A stretch of 64,000 nt of DNA from Cymbidium sinense (Eukaryota; Streptophyta; Magnoliopsida; Asparagales; Orchidaceae). The notes beneath the pieces are model-generated. The model saw only the letters and a list, made by a program, of their open reading frames with translations, made no database searches and had not been told where the DNA came from. Both the position numbers and the translations under genes were made by a program. The stretch covers positions 61,666-125,665 of the forward strand of contig JAKCPB010000348.1 of the NCBI GenBank assembly GCA_021442155.1, written 5' to 3'. Position 1 is the first letter of the stretch, and every line of letters starts with the position of its first letter. Shown here in pieces: positions 12,954-25,309 of the stretch.

Positions 12954-15494
12954 TTGCTCCACCACTCCAGCAGATCTCTCCTCCAGACAGCCATGATGTC
13001 TCCAAAAGCACGCCGACCCTTCTACCTCTCTTCCTCCTCAAGGCATCTGCTTCTTCATCCATCGTCCTTTCCGTTCAAACTCATGCTTTCAAAACCGGTT
13101 TTCAACGACCTCATTATCACTACCACCGTGCTCAATTCTCTTGCCGATTCGGAGGTCAACAGTGCCACTGTTCGATGAAATGCTCATTAAAGACGTATGT
13201 CTGGAATGCCATGCTTTCCTATGTCCATAACGGGCTTCTTCATAGGGCTAGGCTACTCTACCAGCTAATGCGTTCTTCTTGCACAAGGCCAAATTCGCCA
13301 ACTCTTTCAGTTTTGCTCAACTCTGCGGCAACTCAGACGATCAGAAGCTTGGGAGGTCTATTCATGGTTATGCTTCGGCATCATGAGCTAGAGGATACTT
13401 TCTTAAGTAACTCGCTCATTGTTTTCACAAGTTTGAGGATTTCAAAGCCTCTGAGCATGTTTTTTGAGAGCATGGCGAGGCAGATATTGTTTCATGGAAT
13501 GCTATGATTTTGAGAATTTTATGACATCTAGCTCCCCTTAGTCTTTGGAATTGCTCTGGATTTTGAGGAACGAGTGTTTACATTTAGATTTTACTACCCT
13601 GGAGATAGCACTGCAAGTTTGTTCGAGGGTAGGAAAAGATGCAATTTTATTGTTAATCCATGGGCTTCTAATTAGATTGGGATTTAAAATGGATCTTTAT
13701 GCAGAGAATTGTCTTCTAATTATGTATTGTAAATGTGGAATGGTGGCAAGCGGACAGTCTCTCTTTGATACAATGGAAACTAGGAACTGTGTCTCTTGGA
13801 ATGTTATTGTCAATGGTTTACATATCAATTGCCCATGGAAAGCCTTGGATCTATTTTTTGTCTGCTCTCTTTTGAAGCAGAAATAAGTTCAGATTTGTTG
13901 GTGAGTGCTTTACAAGCCGTTAGGTTAATGGGAAAACAACGAGAACTTGTTATGTCTCTGAATGGCCGGTCATTAGAAGGGGTTTTGATTCTGATATATA
14001 TCAGTTCAGTTATTACTGCTTATGGTGACACTGGTGCAGTTGAATCTGCTCGTAAATGTTTTAATTACATTTTATCTGCAGGAAATCATAGTACAGTTTT
14101 CTGGAACTCCATGCTTTCTGTTTATTTGCAAAACGGATATTTCTCTGACGCAGTAGAACTCATTGGAAAGGAATTCCTTTATGATGTTGTATCTATTGTA
14201 AATATTCTATCATTGTGCTTCTCTAAGCTTGGTTTAAACTGGTAAAGCAGTTCATGGATATATAATCAGGAATAAGTTTGAATCTGATGTATTTGTTTCC
14301 ACATCATTATTGGAACTATATAGCACTTACGGGGTCTTGCATACTGCTTTCAAGATATTCTCGGCGATGCCTTGTAGGAGCATAGTATCTTGGAACACAA
14401 TGATACTTGGATGTGCTCGTCTCGGCTTTCCTCGTGCATCTTTGAAGCTTTTCTACGAGCAGCAAAGGATGGTTTTGCCTGATGCAACTTCTGTGGTGGG
14501 AGCCATTGAAGCGATTTCTCATAGAGGAATTGAAAATGAGAGAAAATTCATTGATGATTATGTCAATAAAGGATTCATTGATGATGAATTTGTCGCTACT
14601 TCTCTGATATCCATGCATTCAAGATTTCATAATTTTACTATGGCAGACATGGTTTTTGACAGAGCTAGTAAACTCAGCATAGTTGCATGGAACACAATGA
14701 TGATACTCTCATCATGGTCTGATGGATAGAGCTACCTCAGTTTTCATCGAATGAAGATAAATGGCGTGACAAATTCAGTCACCATGCTTTGTTTTCTTCA
14801 AGGTTGCATAATAGTACTTCTATAAATGGCACTGTTTTGCTTCATGCAATTATTTGTAAATCTGGTTTCACTGACGTTTATGTAGGATCTGCGTTAATAA
14901 ATGCCTACTCAAAATGTGGTGAATTGAGCATAGCATGGCAGGTTTTTGATAACATGGTTTTGAAAACAGTAGTCTCATGGAATTCTATAATCCATGGGTA
15001 TGGGATTCATGGAGATGTGCAGGAAGCCAGCAAACTCTTCTCGAAAATGCAAGAGACGGGCATCCCAGTGCTGTTACTTTTCTTGTTCTCATTTCTGCCT
15101 GTACGGGATATGTGGAGAAGGGCTTGCATTATCTTGATCTTATGTCGAAGGCTTATTCGCTGCACCCAAGAGATGAACATATATCAACTTTGTGGCCTTC
15201 TCGGCCGCAGTGGATTGGTTAGAAGCAAATGAGCTATTGGAGAAGATGCCTAAGAGCCTGGGTGTTGGCCTGGAACTTTTGGGAGCTTGTCGAGTTCAAG
15301 GTGACTTGGAATGATTAACTGCAGCACAAAAGCTCTTCACTATGAGCCCATTGCATCAGGGGTACCACAAACTTTTATCAAGGATACTTGCAGAATCTGG
15401 GAGATGGATGGAAGCTTCTGTCACTAGAAGTAAGGCTGATGAAGCGGGATTCAGGAAAGAAAAGGCCTGGAGCATGGTGGAGACTTTGGTATAA
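12954..15494 (+). pseudogene. PLS-class PPR protein gene, frameshifted (E-type)
   Basis: Family knowledge: intact relatives are organelle-targeted RNA-binding proteins acting in RNA editing, splicing or processing. What is seen is one uninterrupted genomic stretch, as usual for intronless PLS genes, whose reading frame jumps repeatedly. PPR signatures in order are YVWNAMLSYVHNG (about 13196), CVSWNVIVNG (about 13788), FWNSMLSVYLQNG (about 14100), GKAVHGYIIRNKFESD (about 14242), IVSWNTMILGCARLGF (about 14382), IVAWNTMM (about 14680), VYVGSALINAYSKCGEL (about 14877) and VVSWNSIIHGYGIHG (about 14970). The C-terminal end resembles the E motif, with GYHKLLSRILAESGRWMEA and EAGFRKEKAWSMVE before TAA at 15492-15494. 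The frame changes at roughly 13520, 13865, 14237, 14800, 15068 and 15190, and there is an in-frame TAG at 14727-14729. The first recognisable part (LLKASASS...) is itself out of frame with the ATG at 12954, so the true start is uncertain. No DYW domain is visible. It is either a pseudogene or a gene hit by assembly indels. Confidence 0.85.
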
Positions 15495-15738
15495 TAGTTC
15501 TATTTAGTGACATGGAAATGGACTCATTACTTTGTTTAGTTGATTTTATAGATGGAATTTCAGTTCTGCATACATTGCTGGCAATGTCTAGAATTAAACA
15601 CATAATATTTAGCAGAAAATACAATTTTCAATAACATGCATTAATAACATTAAACCAAATGGTTGCACTTTACATTGCATGAATTACACAGCAAACTAGA
15701 TCTGTAAATCTAGTATAAGAAAACAGCATCTAAGAATG

Positions 15739-15774
<36 letters not shown>

Positions 15775-16102
15775 AATTGAGTGAATCTTTCATGATCCGT
15801 CGATAATTGAGCTAAAACGGCAAAACTATAAAGTATGTTTGACCTGTCGACAAAACTTATTTAGGACATGCTAAATGACGGGCTTGCCTGATTTGTCAGA
15901 ATCGATTTATCTTTTTTAATGGCTTTGATGAATATCTCTTTCTTTTGTCCTTACAGATTTGAGTTTCCTTCAATCCTAACTTCGTGCTTGATTGGGTTTG
16001 TTAGAGGAATTAATTTATTTTTTTTGATGAAGGGCTTCGCTAGGGAATTGGTTTATCTGTGCTTGGTCGGATTTGAAATTCCTTCTATCCTAGCTTTAAT
16101 CT
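15495..16102. other. PPR 3' flank / spacer
   Basis: This contains a (CT)n run at 15740-15771 and an ORF at 15919-16110 with no recognisable domain. The ORF region includes two similar words (TTTGAGTTTCCTTCAATCCT and TTTGAAATTCCTTCTATCCT) about 114 bp apart. I see no gene here. Confidence 0.5.
15740..15771 (+). repeat. (CT)n microsatellite
   Basis: Pure CT repeat of about 32 bp, 245 bp after the PPR stop codon. Confidence 0.95.
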
Positions 16103-19100
16103 TGTGGTAAAAAATTTTTATAAGGGAGTCATCTTTCAAATCTGTGGGGAGAAAAGAAAGAGGAACCCTTACAAAAATTCATCTTGGTAAGATGCCATGC
16201 AGATCCGTAGATATACTTATTGGTGATCGATATGTCATCAGGTATAGTGTACTACTCGAAAGATGAAATCACTACCTTTCAAATGAATAAGACTCAGAAT
16301 GATGGTTCTAATCATATTAGAGATTATTCCCCTATTTTCATCGAAGAGTAAAGCATGGTTTATTTTAAACCAGGTTCGTTAAGTCATTAAATTCCCTACA
16401 GGGGAAAGCCCCCATAATTAATTACATTTTAAAGGACAAGATCCTTTAGGAAAACTCTCGATTAAGGTAAATGATCGTTGTCTCTGAAGATTTCAATAGG
16501 AAAGACTATCAATTGATTGATTTATTTTTTTTAAGATCAAATGGGATTGTCAAATGAAAGAGTTATTATCGAAGCTAAAATGGGAATAACTAGGAGATGC
16601 TCATGATGCTAGGAAACTTAGCGAGCATCTCAAACTATCCTAAAATTGGGCTTTATATTTTAGAAATTGATTTAGTTTGTTTGAGTTGTATTTTTCATTA
16701 GAAATTTAGGACTTAAGATTCCTTAACACAAGATTAAAGAAATGCCTAAGAGGTAAGGAATTATGCTTATGGCCCACAAAGAGAAAAAATAATCTCAGAA
16801 CTTAAATCTAGGGAGTTTTGGCGAGGGCTGGATGCACAACCTAAATCTAAGGCGAAAATGGATAATTGGTTTGCCTCCACAAGAAAGATAAATCAGAACA
16901 AAGACTTATTTAGGGGTGGCCACCAACTAATTCCTCATGATTTTAAATCATGTAATTATGCTTTATGTAAAGGGACTAATTCCTTAAACTCACTCCACAA
17001 GAGATTAGATCATGTAAAGGACATGCTTCAAATGACTAAATCTAATGCATTTCAAATTTCATTTTATTTCATTTTTGGACAATCAATTTTGACTCAGGAT
17101 AATATGACTTTTTATGACTAATGCATGAGAAAGTAAATTGTTGGCCAAAATCAAATTAAATTTTAGGAGGTAAGTTTCCACTATGGCCTTAAAATTCAAG
17201 TCATTTTTTTTGATGGAAGCATCAAAGTGAAATAAAATACTGTTGTACATTATATTATAAAGAAAAGAACTCATCCAACTAAGGGGTTTTTAATTTTTTT
17301 ATCTTGATTTTAATCCTATGCTTAAAGTGAGGTTACAAGTTGTTTAATTTTAATTTGAATTTTTAAGTTGGGTAAAAGATTTATTTTTTCCTAAAGAGCC
17401 AAATCCACATCCAGGCCATACATAAAGCAATGAAAAAACAAGAAAAATCATGCAACTTAATGCACAAGTTAAACAAACATCAATCAATTTATAAAACTAG
17501 TGCAAAAAAGAATAAATGGTCATTTATGGTCGGGCACCATCGTACAAATCCAAAAATATCAAATTGGGTAGCCGAGCTCTACCCTTATACAACCCGGATT
17601 AAAAATGAATTGAATTACAATTTAAGTAAAGGAATTCATTGTTATAGGGATCTTCAAGCTTTATTCTTCTTTCTTCTTTCTTCTTTCTTTATTTTCTTCT
17701 TTCTTTCTTTCTTCTTTGGATTTTCCTTTGGATGGTTAAATGGTAGATGCTCCAAGGCTTCATATGATGCATAAGATGAAATCTTATGACCAATGCTCAT
17801 CATAATCCCCCATAACAAATCATTCCAACAATCCTAAATATACGAATTTTTTTTACATGAAAAGGAAATGCATAAATCTAACTAACACCTGCAAAACAAA
17901 GGTTAGTCAAATCACACCACAAATCTCAAGCATGTATATTGGACTTATCACCCACACATGGGTGACTAAGTCCACCTGGTCTATGGATTATGCTAAGGGG
18001 TATAAGCACCTACAAGCAAGAAGCATTTATATTTTTATTTATGATAGCGCCCCTTTAACACAATCCCTTGTAGAAAAGAATAGTTAGACTAAGCTCCTAC
18101 CATTCATTCTATGAGCATACACCCTAACATCCAGTCTAAAATATTCATCATAAAATAAAATATAACATCAAGTCATGCACCGACCTAACCTAAAGCTAGA
18201 AGTGGTGACTTAGGCTAATGTGTGTGCTTTGAAGGTTTGTGTGGCATGCTTAGTTTAGGACTTTGGGTTTAAATTTTCTGAGTGTGAAAGATATGTTCAA
18301 CTTAGAGGAGGGATTTTATTTAAGTTGTTTAGTGACTTTGGGTTATTTTTATTTCATATTTTAGTTTGGTTTAAATTTATAATTAATTACTAAGTTATAA
18401 AGAGAGGAAAGAGAAGAGAACTTCTCTTCCTTCCCTAATCCTTAAGTAATTTCTAAAGTAAGTTCACATTTTAATTTCATTTAAGTGAATGTTTTAATTA
18501 CATCTTTTAATTAATCCTAAATTTAGATCAACTTTAAACAAACCTATTCAAAAAGAAAGGCATTTTCAGATTAAGAAAAATGAATCAAAATCCATATAAC
18601 ATACATTACTTCAATCTTTCCCAATATATTTAACATGCATATGGATGGATCCTAAGCATATCTATACATGCAAATGAAATAGTTAACACACTTTATGATA
18701 CATGGTAAGTATTTTATTTAAGAAAATTTGGAAGTTAAATATGTATGATTTTTCTTAAGTAGAAAAGATTTTCTTTCTCCAAAAACTTCACATACATGCA
18801 TGAAAGTAAGAAAGGCATAAGTGAGTATAGCGCCATTGTTAACCAGAGGTGTAAGGTACAAGACCTACTTAGGGCTACTTAAAGCCTCGCAACCTCAGGG
18901 TTGTCCAGACTAATATACCACTTTCTTAAATACTGACATGCATATAAAAGAAATAAAGTGGAAAAGGAATATGCAAAAGTTTGCTTAATGATTTCATTTT
19001 TGTTTATGAAATTTATTCATGCAAGTGTAAGCAATTCTTCTTAAGTGAGAGCATAGAGATGAATAGGATTTGGAATTTTGTAAGTGTTGGGTTCTTTTCA

Positions 19101-21779
19101 AATGAACCTTGCATCTTACTAACCCATATTCAAAGTTATCCTAACATGAGGAAGGAAAGAAAGCCTACACTACACATGACTTTATAATCTACCACATGCA
19201 AGCTTATAATTAAATTATAAGAATAACACACTTTTAGATTTAATATTTTATTTATAGATTTTGAAATCACTTTAGATTTAGTAGTGATAATAGCTACTCA
19301 TATTTTACTTTAGCCAACACATGCACATTTGACATAAAGTAAACAATTTCATTTTAAAACTTTGAAATATGGATGCATATCATATCATATAATATGTTGG
19401 GAAAGATCTAAAGCAATGTAATCATATGAATAAACTCACTTTATTTAATTCCTAAAGACATTCTTAAAGTATAAGAAAACTTAGAATAAATCAAAGTGAA
19501 TTTCAAAATAATTTTGGTTTGTTTAAAGTTTGATTTAATTTTAAACAGGTGATATAAGTTTGATGTTCCTAATCCATTCCCACATGTGTTTTGTATTTTA
19601 TTTTAATTTTCAGATAATTAAATCCATTTTTAAGCATTGATTAGGTTACACAAGTGGCTTAATTAACCCTTACCTACACCACCTTAGAAAAATTAACTAA
19701 GTAATTATGAGCCAATGAGATGACATAAAACTCACAAGGTATGTAAATTTGTAATGCGCCTAGTAATGAAAAGGCCTAATGCAATTTGGATCACAATTAA
19801 AAGTTAATTAAGCTAAGGGGTTTTAGCTTAAGTACTTTTAAAGCACCCTTTCACACTTATGAAAGGGGGTTTAACTTCCTTAATTAGACTTAGGCTATTG
19901 AACACCTAAGAATCTACCCAAGGTAGATTAATTAAGCTCTGGAGATTTTTAGAATTTTTAAAAATTATTTAAAGGTTTAATTAATGAATTAACCCTTAAT
20001 TAAGAAGGGGATTGAGGAAAGAAAATAGGGTTTAGGGAATAGCTTAGGAGAAATATCCCAAAATTATTCTCTAAACCCCTACTTACTAGATATAACCTTA
20101 ATCCAACTTAATCATAGGGAAAATCCACTAATTAGATCTTAATTACCCTTAATTACATGAAGAGGGTAATCATAGAATGAGCTAGCAATTTTCCTAATTA
20201 AGGCCTCAATAAATCTCAAGAAAATTAAGGGAGGTAGAGATCATCCACTAAAATAAACTCTAAAAGTTCGAGATTAATTGGTGACTTAATTAGAAACTAA
20301 TTAGCTAATTAATATTTCCAAAGAAATCCAAATTCATAGAAAAAGAGAAATCAAAATACATTGAAAACAATTTTTGAAAATTCTAGATGGAATTATCTAT
20401 CCAAAGCATTTTTCTTTTTATTTTTATGATTTTTCTATGAGGAGTTATGATTTTTAGAAGCTATAGGGATTAATTAGGATTTAATTAGTTAAATAACTAA
20501 TCCCCTTACCAATATCCACAACGCGAAGTGGCGGTCAACACGCTTTACATGCGTCGCGTCGTGAGCCCTTTCTTTAAATTATCACATCAAGGGAACGGCG
20601 GCGGCGCACGTGCTTTTACCCTTAGTTGTTGATCAAAGATCGGACAGCTGAGGATACACCCACGGTTTATAAATCGAATAAGGGATTAAAAATGGGTCTA
20701 ATAATCTCAGTCGTCCATCTAAAAATGCGTGGATGGACGACTGAGATGGGCTGAGTTCTTCCCTGAGGAAGAATGTGAGTCGTTCACAATCCAAGGGAAG
20801 ATCTGAGCCTATCCTTCATGGATTCAATCAAGACTCAACCCACACCATCTAAAGGACCTGAGCGGCCAATCCAACGGCTAAGATCCTATGAGATGAAAAT
20901 CCACTTCACAAAAGACTAACACCTCTTAGCCTATGTGGTCAGAAATTTACTAACCTCGTCAAAAGTGATCACCGGTGCTTGATTCCCTTAGTGAAGCTTC
21001 GTCTGGTTGAGACGAAGCCTTGCTGAAGTTTAGAGCACTTGAGATGGAGTAGATCTTCCTATGGGTCACCTCCTCCTTAGCTTGTGTTCGACTTTGATCC
21101 AATTTAATCTTCCCTTGCCTTTAGAACTCAATTAGATGCTTAGGCATGCTCAACTGAGTCCTTGGATGATGAGTGTAGAAGGAATTGAGATAAGATCAAG
21201 TGTAGAGGATTTTAGAAATCAAGGTGAGCTCCCCTATTTTGCATTGTGCAAAATCGAGGAAGATGAATTCTAAATCTTCCTTAGGCACCTTAGGAAAGCT
21301 CTGTGATGTTTCTTAAAGCTTCCTAAACCCTCAATGAGGAAGAGTGGTACTTTACAGAATTAGGGGAGTATATCTCCCCTGAAGGATCGATGGTCGGTAA
21401 TGGACATGTCATTTTGATCCACCTGATCAATGGTCGAGCTCTATTTGATCGCCAGAGTGTGCACATGATTGCCTGAGCCAAGGAGTGATTGCCAACCTCC
21501 CATGTGCATCCAGGCTCGGGGAGTTTGAATTTTCACCTCATGCCTATGGGTCGGGTTTGGTCCATGGTCCAAATGGGTCATCATTGGTTAGTGCACCACT
21601 CATCACTAGGTCCCTTGAGGTTTTAAGAGAGCCTCAAGTATTTGTGATGAGTGCATGACCAAAATACTGGGGCTACCAAAATTTGTTCTATGGTATAATG
21701 GCCATTTTGCTATTTTTTCAATTTGGGTATATTTGGTATGTTGAGAAAATAGGTTGCCAAGTTTCAATGGATTTGGAAT

Positions 21780-22570
21780 CCATTTGAAGGGGTTTGGCTC
21801 ATGTTGACCCATTTAGGTCAAAAGTCAAATTGGATCAAGTTGACAATAGGTCAAAGATTGGGTCAAGTTCATATGACCATTTGAAATATTTTGGTGTCTT
21901 TGGTTTGCTTCAATTTGGATTAGATTTGATTTTGGCTCATATGACCCATTTAGGTCAAATTGGTCAAGTTGACCCATTTGACCCATTTGACCTATTTAGG
22001 TTAGATCAAAGGTAGGTTAAGGTTTAGTTGTTCATATGGAGTGGATTAGTATCTTTATTTCTAATCAATTTGAGTTAGGTTCAATTTTGGCTCAACATGA
22101 CCCTTTTAGGCCATGTTGGGTCAATGTTGGGTCTAGCCAATTGAGGCTTTTAGTCGAAGTTCACAAGTGATTTGGGATGGACTTGACCCATAAGTTCCAA
22201 TCAATTTGGCTTAGATCAAGTTTTGACACATTTTGGCCCTTTAGATCAAAATGAGTCAACTAAATGGTCCAAATGCAAGGTTAGGCTCAAAGGTTGACTT
22301 GGTCAAGTTCATTCATAGGTCACGAGTGAACTTAGGATAAAGGTTTCAATCAATTTGGCCTATGGCAAAATTTGGCTAGGTTTCATTTTGGGCTAGTGTT
22401 GACTTAGTCAACCCTTAGTTTGACTAGGTTTGATCCAATTTGATTAATTGATTATCTCATGATGATTATTGATCATGATAGAGGATATATGAGTTTGGTT
22501 CAATCCAATTTGGTTAGATCAAAAGTTGGCTCATTAGGGTACTTTAGGTCACTTTGGGTCAAGTGTCAAT
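21780..22570. repeat. GGTCAA/TTGACC-rich repeat tract in 3' LTR
   Basis: Dense GGTCAA and TTGACC words. The clearest array, near 21953-21992, alternates GACCCATTTGACCCATTTGA-type heptamers. It occupies the same position as in the sister LTRs. Confidence 0.8.
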
Positions 22571-22929
22571 CAAATGGCTTGGTCAAAGCTTGATTTGAAG
22601 TTAATTGATCTTGTATATGGACTTATGATTGGAATATAAATTCATTTACAAGTGGTTTTAAGTCAAATGGATTTTGATCCATTTAAAAATCTCATATTCA
22701 AAGGAAGAATATGAAGGAGTTTTGGGTTTAATTTTTGATTTGGGCTTTGATTGAAGGATTGAAGTTTGGATTTATATATGAGCTCATGATTGTAGGATTG
22801 ATTGAACCATGAGAGAAAATCAAGAGTTTGGCTTGATTTGTATTGATTTTGGCTAAGTTCAAGATTTTGACTTGAAAGACGTAGATTTGATTTATGATTT
22901 GATTTGAGTTTGAGTTTTGGAGCTGGTTT

Positions 22930-23640
22930 TGATTGTTTGAATTTATATTTCATTTAGATATGTGAATATAAATGAGAATATAAATTTATCATGAGAAAAT
23001 TTCAAGAATTTTAATGAGTTTAATCATGGTTAAATCCATTAAAGGATTTAATAGTATTTTTAATTTGAAATTTAATTTTTTTTGGCTTTGATTTGATTGA
23101 TGTATATTTATATTTCATTTATAATATGAGAATATAAATGAGAATATAAATTGATTTGTGAGAAAATCCCATGAGTTTGAAGTGTTTTGATCAAGGTTTA
23201 GGTTAAATCTATTAATGAAAAATTAAAGGATTTAAGAGAATTTCAAGCATTTCAAATTTGGAATTTAATTATTTTGAGTGGAATTGAATTGAGTTATGTT
23301 TAAATTTTATTTATATATGAAAATATAAATGAGGATATAAATTGATTATGAGAAAATCCCAAGGTTTTGAGTATGTTTGATTAAGATTTGGAGTTGATTT
23401 TAGCTAAATCCTTTAATGGAAAATTAAAGGAATTTAGGAAATTTTCATGAATTGTTTTGGAATTTTGAATTTGATTTGATAGATTTGAATTTATATTTCA
23501 TTTATATATGTAAATATAAATGAGAATATAAATGGATCATGAGAAAATTTCAAAGATTTGAATAGGTTTGATCAAGATTTTGGCTAAGTCCTTAAGAAAG
23601 GGTTAAGGACTTAGGAAATTGACTTAGGAATTTTTGATGG
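22930..23640. repeat. Tandem array of about four 170-190-bp units in 3' LTR
   Basis: Each unit starts with a TTTATATTTCATTTATATAT-like block, then GAATATAAATGAGAATATAA, then a (G)AGAAAAT(C/T)(C/T)CA block, then a TTTGATCAAGGTTTAG-like block ending in TTAAATCC. Unit starts are near 22937, 23105, 23290 and 23486. The same array occurs at about 41670-42300 and, reversed, at about 31980-32600. Confidence 0.75.
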
Positions 23641-24439
23641 ATTTTGATCATGGGTTTTAATCATGGATTTCAACCAAGGATTTCAATCAAGGAATTGAAT
23701 CATAGAATTGATTTGAGGTTGACTTGAAAGAAGGAAAGTGAGGAATGGTTTAAACTAAAGGGTACAAAATTTTCCTAATACCCCTAAGGCATGACCTATT
23801 CCTATGGCTAACTCTTCTAAGTCTTCTAGGGTTAGGGGAGAGTATCCACCTAATCACTAGATGTGTTTAAGACTAAGGAACTCTTAAAGTCTAAGAGGAA
23901 TCCTAAGCCAAGATGGAGGTGTTGAGAACTCATTCTAAAAATGAGGTCAACGAAGCTTATCGGACTTGATGGATTGACCTGAGTTGTCCATATTGACTTG
24001 TTAGGAAGTGTATGTATGTCATGAATCCACTTTAATGGATTCATTGAAACGATAGATGATCCAGCCTTCCTTATATTAGTCTCGCTGAGTTATCAATCTA
24101 GTAATGTGTGCTTTAATAATAATAACCATAAAATTTTTTTAGTCAATTCATCGTTTGTATGAACTATGGAATTGCTTCCTCGGTCCTGTACTTTCTACTT
24201 TGATGAACTTAATGAGGAGATTGGATTTGATATGTGCTTTGAGCTTGATCAGATCATTTGAAAATAAATTGAAATATCACCCTGCAGGCAATATAAAAAT
24301 TGACTTGAGGTAGCTCTGAATTGAGAGTTTCCTCAAATTGTCATGGTCTATCGATCAAGTAGAAAGATCTCTTGGATTCTAGTTGCTTGTAGTCATTAAG
24401 CTAAATTTGGCTTGAGATTGAACAGTTATCATCATTGGA

Positions 24440-24680
24440 CTGACGAGCAGAGACTCTTACGATTTATTGAGTGAGGAGAGCGTTAGCAACTCGACCATTT
24501 ATAGGCTTATTGAGTCTAACCTTTAGAACCTACTCGAGTCTTGGTGATTTGGTCATCGAACTGACGAACAGGAGCTATTTCACTGCGACCTTTTCTTGCT
24601 GCTTATTGAGTGAGGAGAGCATCAGCAACTCGGTCATTTGTGGGCTTATTGAGTCTGACCTTTAGAACTCATCCGTGTCC
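24440..24680. repeat. Imperfect direct duplication (about 139-bp offset)
   Basis: The block TTATTGAGTGAGGAGAGC with its following sequence up to GCTTATTGAGTCT(A/G)ACCTTTAG is present at 24464 and again at 24603. The upstream word CTGACGA(G/A)CAG is also repeated (24440 and 24561). The ORF at 24471-24665 spans it and is not recognised. Confidence 0.8.
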
Positions 24681-25309
24681 TAGACTTCAGGATGTAGAGG
24701 TTGATGTTTCTCCAACTTAATTGATTAAAGCTTTCGAAATCGGGAGTTCTTCTGACTTGATCTCCAAAATTTGGCAAATTTAGGAGATAAAATTTTGACA
24801 TTTAGGATTGTCTTTTCATGCGTAGAAATAGATTCTTTTTTTTCCTGCAAGAACCTACAACTTAACAATAACAATTATGAATATATTCAGGAATTTTGGC
24901 ATAAAGCTCAATGTCAACCTGAATCAGAATATATTCAAGGATCTCGTCTTATATAACGGTGTCAACTCACATAAACTTGACATAAACTAAAAATTCTCCC
25001 TGTCTTACAGGGGGGATTCTAAAGCACAATTAGGGGAACATTCAAGATGAAAATACGTAAATACGTTAATATTTGAATTGATGTGCTCTTAAAAGGATTT
25101 TAACATATAACTTTGCTTTCATCTATCTATGTAACTCTAAAATGCCCCTGTGTAATAAGAGAATTTTCACGAAAAAGTTGTTTTCGTATGGAGTGAGTAT
25201 ATTTATTTAGGGATCACGGCATGAAGTGCGATGTTGACCTAAATAGATATACTAAAAAATGCCCTCTGTCTTACAAGGGGATTTTTATTATACTTCGAGA
25301 ATGTATTCC

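Larger units (their letters stand above)
16103..23952 (-). mobile_element. Giant 3' LTR (about 7.85 kb)
   Basis: This is collinear end to end with the joined pieces 26964-31551 plus 39309-42705 and with the reverse complement of 31552-39308. Its left border follows CTTG and begins TGGTAAAAAATTTT, then GGGAGTC. Its right border is GAGGTCAAC. Beyond both borders the copies stop matching. Internal landmarks are a GC-rich island (20510-20660, with a CACGTG hexamer at 20607-20612), a GGTCAA/TTGACC tract (21780-22570), and a 170-190-bp tandem array (22930-23640). It has no long ORF, as expected for an LTR. The short ORFs at 17430-17774 and 21606-22015 are not conserved between copies. Confidence 0.75.

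Noticed and set aside
15919..16110. Hydrophobic 63-residue ORF before the 3' LTR
   Set aside because: No recognisable domain; it runs into the LTR border and contains a small duplicated word.
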